Assembly (NCBI GenBank): GCA_020403455.1
Contig: JADBXP010000017.1
Location: forward strand, 62,001 to 126,000
Direction: 5' to 3'
From: Chitinophagaceae bacterium
Lineage (GTDB): Bacteria; Bacteroidota; Bacteroidia; Chitinophagales; Chitinophagaceae
Length of the DNA stretch: 64,000 nt
The position numbers and the translations under genes are program-made. Shown piece by piece: positions 1-8,865 of the stretch (position 1 is the first letter of the stretch; each line of letters starts with the position of its first letter). Below the pieces are notes generated by a model, which ran no database searches, was not told where the DNA came from, and saw nothing but the letters and a program-made list of their open reading frames with translations.

Positions 1-929
1 ACTTTTTCCGGCTTCTTACTCTTGACTAGCTTTTGATCAATCATTGCCTGCAAAGGAGTTTTCTTATCAGCAACATTCAACTGATTGACGCCGGTTTCTA
101 TTCCCTCTACAGCCCGATAAAATCCTGCAGAATCTATTGTGGGCCTATGACGAGAAGAGTCAATCTTAATTCCTATCAACTGACGTCTGAACTGTACGTT
201 GATTGTAGAATAACGGCCATATCCCATTGTAAAGAAATCACTGTGGAAATATGCATCCAGTTTCTGAAATTTTTCTGTGAGGCCGGATGCATCACCTAAA
301 AGAATACTTGGCGTTCCTGTCAGCAAGAAAAGTTCAAACTGATTAGCAGGCAGAATCGCTACCTGACTTACCTGGGCATTCCAAAAAGAATCAGCTGCCA
401 GGTGACGACTGATGCTGACAACATCTGCCAGTAACGTACTATCGGGATTGGAAAGTACTTCCTGATCAGAGGGAAAATCAGTGAATACCGGAACCCTGGC
501 AGTCATGTTGGTACTCAAAGGCAATTTGATTCCGGTACTATCTATATAATAAGAGTTACCCTGCAGGGTGAAAATACGCGCAATGGGTGTCCGCTCTACT
601 ATGGACACTTGTAATTGTCTATTGTTATCAACGAAAATCTCAGCGTTGGCAATCCATGGATTCCGCTCCAGCATTAGTTCCATTGAGCGCAATGGCAGTT
701 GGCTGATGGCCTTACCGGTGGCTGAAAATGTACTATCCAGTAAGGTTGTAATTTCCTTTTCATCTATAAAAAGCAGGTTGGTATTGTTTGTCTCAATCTT
801 AACCTGAATTCCTTTGCAAGGCTGCCTGTACTGACTGATCATTGCAGCACCCAAAATCACCATCACCCCGATACCCAAGAGTACCCAGCCAGAGCGAATG
901 ATCACTTTTTTCCAGGATATCTTACGCAT
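1..929 (-). CDS. ftsQ: Cell division protein FtsQ, 3' end beyond the window
   Basis: Bitopic membrane protein of the divisome that links the early and late parts of the septal machinery. About 309 codons are visible with no stop before the window edge, so the C-terminus is missing. The start MRKISWKKV is followed by one membrane segment at about residues 11-30 (GWVLLGIGVMVILGAAMI). After it come a POTRA-like stretch (LFIDEKEITTLL) and the FtsQ-like ERTPIARIFTLQGNSYYID segment, where the protein normally continues with a beta domain. The ATG at 929 overlaps the end of murC by 8 bases, the same arrangement as at the murG/murC joint, which supports the start. Identity rests on position after murC and topology; FtsQ is poorly conserved in sequence. 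Confidence 0.88.
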   Translation of the reverse strand, partial: MRKISWKKVIIRSGWVLLGIGVMVILGAAMISQYRQPCKGIQVKIETNNTNLLFIDEKEITTLLDSTFSATGKAISQLPLRSMELMLERNPWIANAEIFVDNNRQLQVSIVERTPIARIFTLQGNSYYIDSTGIKLPLSTNMTARVPVFTDFPSDQEVLSNPDSTLLADVVSISRHLAADSFWNAQVSQVAILPANQFELFLLTGTPSILLGDASGLTEKFQKLDAYFHSDFFTMGYGRYSTINVQFRRQLIGIKIDSSRHRPTIDSAGFYRAVEGIETGVNQLNVADKKTPLQAMIDQKLVKSKKPEK

Positions 930-2292
930 GATACTCTTTTTGGTAAATGTGTACTACATCATTGATCAATTGATCTATATCCCCTGCTCCAGCCATCACC
1001 AACAAATCCGGTTGAGTATCGGCGATCCAGTGCAGACAGGCATCGCGGTTCATCAGGTGTGTGATGGCGCTTTTCATCTTAAATGCTATCAACTCGCTGC
1101 TTACTCCTTCGATGGGTAATTCTCTTGCAGGATAGATAGGTAATAAAACAACTTCATCGGCTAAATCCAGACTTTCAGCAAATCCTTCACACAAGTCGCG
1201 GGTACGTGTGAACAAATGAGGTTGAAAGACCAGTTTTATTTTTCCCCCGGGAAACATATCACGCACACCGGTAATCAGCGCACGCAATTCTTCCGGATGA
1301 TGAGCATAATCGTCAATTAGTATTTTTCCGGGAGTATTCCAACGATATTCAAAGCGACGCTTCACACCGCGGAAATCTGCCATTGCCAGGCGAATCGCCT
1401 CATCGCTGATGCCCAGTTGATGTGCGACAGTAATTGCTGCAACTGCATTTTCAATGTTGTGTCTGCCCCCCATGGTGAGAGAAATATTCGTCAGGTTAAA
1501 TAATTCACCTGCGATATCAAAGCAATAGGTACCCTGGTTCAAACGAATGTTATCAGCAAAAACTCCTGCCATATTTTGATGAGCACTGTAGGTGATGCTG
1601 TTATCTGATTGAAAAGGAATCGATGTTTGAATTCCCCACTGGCGAATCAGACAACCACCCTTCTTGATTTTTCCTGAAAACTCAACAAATGCCTTTTCCA
1701 CTTCTTCGGCCGTTCCATAGATATCCAGGTGGTCAGGGTCCACTGCTGTGATTACTGCGATATCGGGAGAAAGTTTTAGAAAACTACGGTCATATTCATC
1801 TGCTTCAATAACTGCCACAGCTTTTTCACTGCTCCAGAAATTGGTACCGTAATTAGCAGCGATGCCGCCCAGAAAGGCATTGCATCCATACCCTGAATGA
1901 CGAAGGATGTGAGCCACCATCGTTGAAACAGTTGTCTTTCCATGGGTGCCGGCAATACAGATATTAAATGTGTTTTCAGTAATCCACTGCAGTACATCAC
2001 TGCGCTTAACTACCCGATATCCATTGGTCTGATAATATACCAACTCAGCATGGTGTGCAGGTATGGCAGGCGTGTAAACCACACAATCAACTGTCTTGGG
2101 AATAACTGAAATATCCTCTGTATAATGAACTGCAATGCCCTCGTCTTCCAGTTGACGGGTTAAAGTCGTTGCTGCTCTGTCATAGCCACTTACTGTTGCT
2201 CCCAGAGATTTAAAATACCTGGCCAGAGCACTCATACCAATTCCACCTATCCCGATGAAATAAATAGACGATATGTTGAATTGATTATGCAT
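922..2292 (-). CDS. murC: UDP-N-acetylmuramate--L-alanine ligase MurC
   Basis: Cytoplasmic ATP-dependent ligase adding L-Ala to UDP-MurNAc, the first peptide step of peptidoglycan synthesis. The 456-residue product has the N-terminal Rossmann motif GIGGIGMSALAR (about residues 14-25), the Mur ligase P-loop GTHGKTT (115-121) that is typical of MurC, the central EADEYDRSFL segment and the C-terminal DDYAHHPEE segment. A start 27 bases further upstream is open, but the ATG at 2292 gives the usual short N-terminus and an 8-base overlap with murG. Part of the dcw operon. Confidence 0.96.
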   Translation of the reverse strand: MHNQFNISSIYFIGIGGIGMSALARYFKSLGATVSGYDRAATTLTRQLEDEGIAVHYTEDISVIPKTVDCVVYTPAIPAHHAELVYYQTNGYRVVKRSDVLQWITENTFNICIAGTHGKTTVSTMVAHILRHSGYGCNAFLGGIAANYGTNFWSSEKAVAVIEADEYDRSFLKLSPDIAVITAVDPDHLDIYGTAEEVEKAFVEFSGKIKKGGCLIRQWGIQTSIPFQSDNSITYSAHQNMAGVFADNIRLNQGTYCFDIAGELFNLTNISLTMGGRHNIENAVAAITVAHQLGISDEAIRLAMADFRGVKRRFEYRWNTPGKILIDDYAHHPEELRALITGVRDMFPGGKIKLVFQPHLFTRTRDLCEGFAESLDLADEVVLLPIYPARELPIEGVSSELIAFKMKSAITHLMNRDACLHWIADTQPDLLVMAGAGDIDQLINDVVHIYQKEYHA

Positions 2293-3421
2293 AACTGTGG
2301 GTGAGAATATATTGAGCAATTGTTTGAGCAGTATTGTGAACAGCCAGTGAGCCTGCAGCCTTACCCAGATCTTCTCTTAAATGCTTGTTGTGAGCTAACT
2401 GGATGATCAATGGTACTAATTCAGTAGCTGCATCTTTATCGGGCATCAACAGGGCTGCTTGCTGATCAGTTAAGTAGCGAGCATTGGCCGTTTGATGGTC
2501 TTCGGCCGCATGCGGAAAAGGAACCAGGATAGCTGCTTTGGCTGCCATGCATACTTCCGCCACTGTCATCGCTCCTGACCTGGATACAATTATATCAGCT
2601 GCAGCATAAGCAGCATCCATCTGATAGATGAACTGATTCACATATACTGCAGGATACAGTGCTGCAACTGTTGCATAATGATCAGCATTGTTTTTTCCGG
2701 TTTGCCAGATCAACTGAACATGATCACTCAGTGTAGATAAATTTTGTGCGATGGCTTCGTTGATGCTGCGTGCCCCTAAACTTCCCCCCATCACCAGCAC
2801 GATTGGAAGTCCTTCTTTTAAACCAAATGTCTTGAAGGCTTCCGCCTGTGGTAATAGATTGTTTTCAATTTCCCTTCGAACAGGATTACCGGAGATAACA
2901 ATGCGCTCAGCAGGAAAGAATTTTTCCATGCCTTTAGTGGCAACAAAAATAGCTTTCGCTTTTTTTCCCAAGATGATATTGGATTTACCGGCAAAGGAAT
3001 TGCTCTCGTGAATGTAAGTATCTATGCCCTTCCATTGAGCATAGCGCATTACCGGGAAAGATGCATAACCACCAACACCCACAACGGCGGAGGGTCTAAA
3101 TCGACTGAAAATTTGACGTACCTCATTGAATCCGGCCAACAACTGAAAGGGCAGTTTCCAGTTCTTCCATAGAGAAGTTCTGTTAAATCCGGCGATGGTG
3201 ATGCCCACAATATTATAACCTGCCTGAGGTACTTTCTCCATTTCCATTTTCCCTTTTGCACCCACAAAAAGAATTTCCAATTCTGGATTGGCCGCCTGCA
3301 ATGCTTTCCCAATGGCAATAGCCGGGAAAATATGCCCGCCTGTACCACCACCGGTAATGATGATTTTCTTTTTTCCGCTAGCGCTAACAGCAAGGGTTGA
3401 TATGTTGATGATTCCACTCAT
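2285..3421 (-). CDS. murG: UDP-GlcNAc:lipid I N-acetylglucosaminyltransferase MurG
   Basis: GT28 enzyme at the inner face of the membrane that converts lipid I to lipid II. The 378-residue protein has the donor-fold glycine loop GGGTGGHIFPA near the N-terminus, VVGVGGYASFP, HESNSFAGKSN, GGSLGARSINEA and the C-terminal SRSGAMTVAE and PFPHAAEDHQ segments, all MurG signatures. The reading frame stays open for 93 codons upstream, but that extension overlaps ftsW and looks nothing like MurG. The ATG at 3421 overlaps the ftsW stop as ATGA, indicating translational coupling, and fixes the start. Confidence 0.96.
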   Translation of the reverse strand: MSGIINISTLAVSASGKKKIIITGGGTGGHIFPAIAIGKALQAANPELEILFVGAKGKMEMEKVPQAGYNIVGITIAGFNRTSLWKNWKLPFQLLAGFNEVRQIFSRFRPSAVVGVGGYASFPVMRYAQWKGIDTYIHESNSFAGKSNIILGKKAKAIFVATKGMEKFFPAERIVISGNPVRREIENNLLPQAEAFKTFGLKEGLPIVLVMGGSLGARSINEAIAQNLSTLSDHVQLIWQTGKNNADHYATVAALYPAVYVNQFIYQMDAAYAAADIIVSRSGAMTVAEVCMAAKAAILVPFPHAAEDHQTANARYLTDQQAALLMPDKDAATELVPLIIQLAHNKHLREDLGKAAGSLAVHNTAQTIAQYILTHSYA

Positions 3422-4707
3422 GCAGTCGCAATAGCTTCGTTGTTGGTATTGGTTTGAATGTCCTTTCCCTCCAGTTGCTCCACATTTCTGGCCACACTTA
3501 AGATAATGCCAATGGCAGCGCAGGTAAACAGGTATGAAGTTCCTCCCATACTTATGAGGGGAAGTGTCACACCGGTTACAGGTAAGAGATGAACATTGAC
3601 AGCCATATTGGCCAATGCCTGAATTACAAGCGTAAAGCTGAGTCCCAAAGCCAGGAAGGCACCAAAAGCATAAGGGCATTTCCTGAATATGCGAATACAA
3701 CGAAAAAGAAACAGCAGATAGATGAACACAATGAAAGCTGCTCCTGCCAATCCATATTCTTCAATGATAATGGAAAAGATAAAGTCGTTGTATGCCTGTG
3801 GCAGAAAGTTTCTTTGACGGCTGTTTCCCGGACCAAGGCCAACAAGAACATTTCCATTGGCAATTGCAATATTGGCCTGCTGTACCTGATAGGGAACATC
3901 TTTATCGTTGGTATAAACAAAATCCTGTACCCTGCTCACCCAGGTACCGAATCTTCCAACATTCCTCATCTTTTCCGCTACGACTGTCCTGCGGCTATTG
4001 TCAGCAGTCTGTTGTTTGTGTGTAATGACAGCAATTGTAACAATAATAGATACGGGAATGAGTGCAATCAGAATAGTTAGAAATATATGTTTAAAAGAGA
4101 CCCTGCCAATGAACATCAGCAATAAGGCAGTTGCCCCGGTGAGGAGTGCATTGGAGAGATTGGCAGGCATGATCAGCGCGCAGGTGAGTAGAACCGGAAA
4201 TACTATCGGAAGGAATCCACTCTTAAAATCCTTGATTACGTCTTGCTTTCTACTCAATAGACGAGAGATATACATGAACAAAGCAAGTTTGGCCAAATCA
4301 CTTGTCTGTAAAGTAAGATTGATAACCGGTAACTTAATCCAGCGACTTCCCTCATTGATTCTGGTACCAAAAAACAAGGTGTAGACCAGCAAAGGAATGG
4401 AAACAATGAACAGAAAAGTAGCAACCTTGGAGAAAAAAGTATAGTTCATGCGATGCAGGAAGAACACTATCACTAACCCAATGATGGTGAAAGACATCTG
4501 CTTGAATAAATAAATACCTGTATTCCCTTTGTTCATTTTATATGCCAGTGAACCGGTAGCGCTATACACAACTAGGATTGAGATCAGTGACAGCAATAAG
4601 AGTATACCCCAGATATATCTGTCACCCCTGGTTCTGCTAACCAGTTCTCCCTTCATTCCGTCAATGGAAGGAATTTGTGTCAGTATGGGATCGTTGTTGT
4701 TTGCCAT
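3418..4707 (-). CDS. ftsW: SEDS-family peptidoglycan glycosyltransferase FtsW
   Basis: Polytopic SEDS protein that polymerises septal glycan strands from lipid II together with its partner class B PBP (ftsI in this operon). The 429 residues hold about ten hydrophobic segments, a large extracytoplasmic loop after RTVVAEKMRNVGRFGTW, and the SEDS C-terminal signature LLPVTGVTLPLISMGG. The N-terminal cytoplasmic tail (about 30 residues) is typical. Start ATG at 4707 lies 14 bases after murD. In Bacteroidota FtsW and RodA look alike; the dcw position favours FtsW. Confidence 0.95.
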   Translation of the reverse strand: MANNNDPILTQIPSIDGMKGELVSRTRGDRYIWGILLLLSLISILVVYSATGSLAYKMNKGNTGIYLFKQMSFTIIGLVIVFFLHRMNYTFFSKVATFLFIVSIPLLVYTLFFGTRINEGSRWIKLPVINLTLQTSDLAKLALFMYISRLLSRKQDVIKDFKSGFLPIVFPVLLTCALIMPANLSNALLTGATALLLMFIGRVSFKHIFLTILIALIPVSIIVTIAVITHKQQTADNSRRTVVAEKMRNVGRFGTWVSRVQDFVYTNDKDVPYQVQQANIAIANGNVLVGLGPGNSRQRNFLPQAYNDFIFSIIIEEYGLAGAAFIVFIYLLFLFRCIRIFRKCPYAFGAFLALGLSFTLVIQALANMAVNVHLLPVTGVTLPLISMGGTSYLFTCAAIGIILSVARNVEQLEGKDIQTNTNNEAIATA

Positions 4708-4721
4708 GATCTTTTGCTGAA

Positions 4722-6062
4722 TTATAATTCTTTAACAGCAGCTTTAAATTGTGTACCACGATCTTCATAATTCGTGAAGAGGTCAAAACTGGCACAAGAC
4801 GGACTCAGCAAAACCACATCCCCTTTGGCAGCCAGTTTAAAAGAAGCATTCACGGCTTTCTTTGCAGACTCAGCTTCCACGATTACGGGAACTATGTCTT
4901 TGAATGCCTGCATGATCTTCTTGTTGTCTGTGCCCATGCATACGATGGCTTTCACTTTGTCTTTCACCAGCTCTGCGAGCAATTGATAATCGTTACCCTT
5001 ATCAACTCCACCGAGGATGAGTACAACAGGTTTGTTCATGCTTTCGAGGGCATACCAGGTGCTGTTTACATTCGTTGCTTTGGAATCATTGATGAATTCA
5101 ACACCCCGAACTGTAGCAACAAATTCCATGCGGTGTTCAAGGCTTTGAAAGTTGTGAATGGCTTCGCGGATTTTTTCCTTCCGGATACCTAGGGTTGCTG
5201 CAGCAATGCCGGCAGCCATCGTGTTGTACTGGTTGTGCTTCCCCTTGAGGGCAAAGTCGTAGATGCTCATGCTCACGCGTTCTTCCTGAATTCTGAGCAT
5301 CATCTGATCTCCTTTGATGAAAGCGCCTTTTTTTACTTCTTGTTTCATAGAAAAGGGTAGTGGGTTAGTATGTAAATGAATAAATGGGATTTTTTGCATG
5401 ATTACTTCGTCATCCTCACAGTAGATGAAGTAATCCTCTTTGGTCTGGTTTTCGATGATTCGGAATTTGCTGTTGATATAATTCGAAAACTGATAATCGT
5501 ATCTGTCGAGATGATCTTCCGTAATGTTGAGCAGTACAGCTATATGTGGCCGGAAGCTGCTGATATCATCGAGCTGAAAAGAGCTGATCTCTAGAACATA
5601 CAATTCTCTCGGATCTGCATATACCTGGCGGGCAAAGGAATGACCGATGTTGCCCACCAACGCAGTATCCAGTCCGGCAGTGCGACAAATATGATAGATG
5701 AGTGATGTGGTAGTTGTCTTTCCATTGCTTCCCGTAATGGCAACAATTTTACTGTCTCCTTTATACCGGAAAGCCAATTCTATTTCACCAATTACAGGAA
5801 TACCCTTATTGCGCAACTGTTGTACAATTGGGTTTTTTTCTCCGATACCCGGACTCTTCACTACCTCATCAGCATTCATTATTTTCTCGATGCTATGTCC
5901 GCCCTCTTCAAAAGAAATTCCCTGCTCTTCTAATTCAGTACGCAGAGAGGGCTTGAGTTTTCCTCCATCAGTGAGGAAAACCTCATATCCCCGGGCAGCC
6001 GCCAACAATGCAGCACCAACTCCGCTTTCACCTCCTCCTAATATGACCAGACGTTTCTTCAC
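4722..6062 (-). CDS. murD: UDP-N-acetylmuramoyl-L-alanine--D-glutamate ligase MurD
   Basis: Cytoplasmic Mur ligase adding D-Glu to UDP-MurNAc-L-Ala. The 446-residue protein shows LGGGESGVGAALLA at the N-terminus, the ATP loop GSNGKTTTTSLI (about 110-121), NITEDHLDRY, the EHRMEFV segment and LLSPSCASFDLFTNYEDRG near the C-terminus, which is distinctive for MurD. The start codon is GTG (6062), 3 bases after the mraY stop; no ATG gives a better N-terminus, because MKKRLVILGGG is exactly the expected beginning. Confidence 0.96.
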   Translation of the reverse strand: MKKRLVILGGGESGVGAALLAAARGYEVFLTDGGKLKPSLRTELEEQGISFEEGGHSIEKIMNADEVVKSPGIGEKNPIVQQLRNKGIPVIGEIELAFRYKGDSKIVAITGSNGKTTTTSLIYHICRTAGLDTALVGNIGHSFARQVYADPRELYVLEISSFQLDDISSFRPHIAVLLNITEDHLDRYDYQFSNYINSKFRIIENQTKEDYFIYCEDDEVIMQKIPFIHLHTNPLPFSMKQEVKKGAFIKGDQMMLRIQEERVSMSIYDFALKGKHNQYNTMAAGIAAATLGIRKEKIREAIHNFQSLEHRMEFVATVRGVEFINDSKATNVNSTWYALESMNKPVVLILGGVDKGNDYQLLAELVKDKVKAIVCMGTDNKKIMQAFKDIVPVIVEAESAKKAVNASFKLAAKGDVVLLSPSCASFDLFTNYEDRGTQFKAAVKEL

Positions 6063-6065
6063 AGA

Positions 6066-7376
6066 TTAACGAATCTTCAGGGTTACAATTGATAATACAA
6101 CACATATGATGGTGATGATCCAAAAACGAACAGCAATCTTACTCTCGTGGTATCCTTTCTTTTGATAGTGGTGGTGCAAAGGACTCATCAGAAAAATTCT
6201 TCTTCCCTCACCATATTTTTTCTTGGTGTAGCGGAAATAACTCACTTGTAAAATCACACTTAGATTTTCTACCAGAAATACCCCGCAAAAAATAGGTATG
6301 AGCAATTCTTTTCTAACGATGATGGCAAGAGAAGCAATGATACCACCCAATGCAAGACTTCCTGTATCTCCCATGAATACCTGTGCTGGAAAAGCATTGT
6401 ACCATAAAAACCCGATGCAGGCACCTACGAAGGCACCGACAAAAATGGACAACTCACCGAGGTTGGGGATGTACATTACATCAAAATAGTCTGCCAGGAT
6501 GTAGTTACCACTAACATATACAAATACCCCAATGCCGGCTCCGATAATGGCACTAACTCCTGCAGCCAGTCCGTCTAATCCATCTGTCAGATTGGCTCCG
6601 TTAGATACAGCTGTGATGATGAACGTAACAATTAGAATGTAGATGATCCAGGTATATTTTTCTGCTCCCGGGCCTATCCAACTGATGAGCTTGCTGTAAT
6701 TGAACTGGTGATTTTTTACAAATGGAATCGTAGTGATGGGCGTCTTTACTTTCACAAATCGCTTTTCTACGCCATTCAATTTCCTTACAATGACATTGGA
6801 GTCTTTTGCCAGTTGTTCTCCTTTTTGCAATTGTGCAGTGGGGGTAGTTATCACTTCCCTTTCTACGGTTACTGCATTGCTGAAGTAAAGCGATACACCA
6901 ATGATGATACCCAGTCCAATCTGACCAATTATTTTAGAAATCCCCGCCAGACCATCGCTGTCTTTTTTTACAAACTTTTCACCGGCTGCCTGGGCTCTCT
7001 GGCGTGCCTTTATTTTAAAATAGTCATCCAGGAATCCGATGAAGCCCAGCCAAACTGTGCACAAAATCATTAATCGTATGTAGAGCTTATCAAGGTTCGC
7101 AAAAAGCAAGGTGGGAATCAGTATACTCAGGAGGATGATGATACCGCCCATCGTAGGTGTTCCCTTTTTTTGCATTTGTCCTTCCAATCCCAAGTCACGA
7201 ACCGTCTCGCCAATCTGACGCCTGCGAAGGAACTCGATGATTTTTTTACCATAGATAGTAGCAATCAATAAGGACAATACTACAGCCATTGCGATGCGGA
7301 AAGTCAAAAACTGAAACAGTCCTGCACCGGGTAGGTGAAAGGTCTTACTGAGCCAGCTGAACAGATGATACAACAT
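6066..7376 (-). CDS. mraY: Phospho-N-acetylmuramoyl-pentapeptide transferase MraY
   Basis: Polytopic membrane enzyme that transfers phospho-MurNAc-pentapeptide to undecaprenyl phosphate, making lipid I. At 436 residues it is longer than the roughly 360 of proteobacterial MraY. The extra length sits in one loop at about residues 170-235 (from [11 protein letters not shown] to [10 protein letters not shown]), as is usual in Bacteroidota. Catalytic signatures are present: [39 protein letters not shown] and [17 protein letters not shown] at 7376; 20 bases separate it from murE. Confidence 0.96.
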   Translation of the reverse strand: MLYHLFSWLSKTFHLPGAGLFQFLTFRIAMAVVLSLLIATIYGKKIIEFLRRRQIGETVRDLGLEGQMQKKGTPTMGGIIILLSILIPTLLFANLDKLYIRLMILCTVWLGFIGFLDDYFKIKARQRAQAAGEKFVKKDSDGLAGISKIIGQIGLGIIIGVSLYFSNAVTVEREVITTPTAQLQKGEQLAKDSNVIVRKLNGVEKRFVKVKTPITTIPFVKNHQFNYSKLISWIGPGAEKYTWIIYILIVTFIITAVSNGANLTDGLDGLAAGVSAIIGAGIGVFVYVSGNYILADYFDVMYIPNLGELSIFVGAFVGACIGFLWYNAFPAQVFMGDTGSLALGGIIASLAIIVRKELLIPIFCGVFLVENLSVILQVSYFRYTKKKYGEGRRIFLMSPLHHHYQKKGYHESKIAVRFWIITIICVVLSIVTLKIR

Positions 7377-7396
7377 AGACAGGTTTCAGTTAATAG

Positions 7397-8860
7397 TTAT
7401 TTATTGAGTAGTTGAAAGGTTTCAACTAATACTTGTTTATCATCGAAAGGATGTTTTACTCCTTTTATTTCCTGATATTTTTCATGTCCTTTTCCGGCCA
7501 CCAAAATGATATCGCCTGCGTTGGCAATGGATACGGCCGTTTTGATCGCCTCTTTTCTGTCGCTCACTGTCAGGTATTTTCTTGCATCAGCAGCTTCTAG
7601 TCCACGCTGCATATCTTGAAGAATTTCTGCAGGATCTTCTGTTCTGGGATTGTCGCTGGTCAGGATTACCTTGTTGCTGTGTTGCACCGCAATTTTTGCC
7701 ATTACAGGGCGCTTGGTCTTATCACGATCACCACCACATCCAACAACAGTAATAATGGATTCATTTCCTCTTCTCAATTGACGGATGGTAGTGAGTACAT
7801 TCTCTACCGCATCGGGTGTATGAGCATAATCAACTATGCCAATGATTCCTGAGGCGCTTATTTGATAATCAAAACGACCTTCAGCACCGGTGAGTGCACT
7901 GAGTTGGGTGAGTACTTCTGCCGGATCTTCGCCCAGTGAGCAGGCAGCTCCGAATACGGCGAGCAGATTATAGGCATTGAATTCACCAATCAAGCGGAAA
8001 TGAACCTGTACATCATTTACCAGCATGACCAATCCGGTCAGAACATTTTCCAATATTTTTCCCTTATAATCGGCTGGTTGATGCAGGCTGTACGTACGAC
8101 GAACAGCTTTCGTATTTTGTAACATGACCATTCCTCTTTTATCATCTGCATTGGTCAATGCAAAAGCAGTATTCGGGAGATGATCAAAGAAACTTTTCTT
8201 TACACGGATATACTCATCGAAAGTTTTGTGGTAGTCGAGGTGATCGTGTGTTATGTTACTAAAAACAGCACCCGCAAATTGAAGTCCTGTGATTCTGTTT
8301 TGATGTATAGCATGGCTGCTGCATTCCATGAATACATGGGTACAACCGGCTTGCTGCATCTTACTCAATAATTCATTCAGGTGAATAGCATCGGGGGTTG
8401 TATGGGTAGAGGGTAGAACCGTATTTCCTATTTGATTTTGGACAGTACTGATTAATCCGCAGTGATATCCCAGAGAGGTGAACAGGCGGAAGAGCAGTGT
8501 AGCTATGGTTGTCTTGCCATTGGTACCTGTAACACCCACGAGTGTAATTTTCCCGGAAGGATTTCCATAAAAATGGTGTGCCATCCATCCCAGTGCTTCT
8601 CCTGCTTGCTTTACCTGAATGAAACTGATGCCTTCGGGAGTGATGGGAGGAAACTCTTCACATACGATGGCAACAGCACCGGCAGCAATAGCAGCAGCGA
8701 TGTAGTTGTGACCATCTGCCTGTGACCCTCTCACAGCAATGAACAAATCACCGGGTTCTACCAAACGGGAGTCGATGCGCAATTGACGGATTTCTCTGTC
8801 AATTGTTCCCATTGTTTGCAGCAAGGGAACCTGGTATAATATCTGTTGTAAGTTAGCCAT
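7397..8860 (-). CDS. murE: UDP-MurNAc-tripeptide synthetase MurE (meso-DAP type)
   Basis: Cytoplasmic ligase adding the third amino acid to the peptidoglycan stem peptide. The 487-residue protein carries the N-terminal UDP-MurNAc domain (DSRLVEPGDLFIAVRG), the P-loop GVTGTNGKTTIATLL, THTTPDAIHL, and DYAHTPDAVENVL. The substrate-specificity motif reads SDNPRTEDP: DNPR is the form found in enzymes that add meso-diaminopimelate rather than lysine, so the cell wall is predicted to be of the mDAP type. ATG at 8860, 5 bases after ftsI. Confidence 0.96.
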   Translation of the reverse strand: MANLQQILYQVPLLQTMGTIDREIRQLRIDSRLVEPGDLFIAVRGSQADGHNYIAAAIAAGAVAIVCEEFPPITPEGISFIQVKQAGEALGWMAHHFYGNPSGKITLVGVTGTNGKTTIATLLFRLFTSLGYHCGLISTVQNQIGNTVLPSTHTTPDAIHLNELLSKMQQAGCTHVFMECSSHAIHQNRITGLQFAGAVFSNITHDHLDYHKTFDEYIRVKKSFFDHLPNTAFALTNADDKRGMVMLQNTKAVRRTYSLHQPADYKGKILENVLTGLVMLVNDVQVHFRLIGEFNAYNLLAVFGAACSLGEDPAEVLTQLSALTGAEGRFDYQISASGIIGIVDYAHTPDAVENVLTTIRQLRRGNESIITVVGCGGDRDKTKRPVMAKIAVQHSNKVILTSDNPRTEDPAEILQDMQRGLEAADARKYLTVSDRKEAIKTAVSIANAGDIILVAGKGHEKYQEIKGVKHPFDDKQVLVETFQLLNK

Positions 8861-8865
8861 GCTTG

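Noticed and set aside
3422..3700. N-terminal extension of murG by 93 codons
   Set aside because: It lies inside ftsW in another frame, is cysteine-rich and unlike MurG; the ATGA overlap gives a normal start at 3421.
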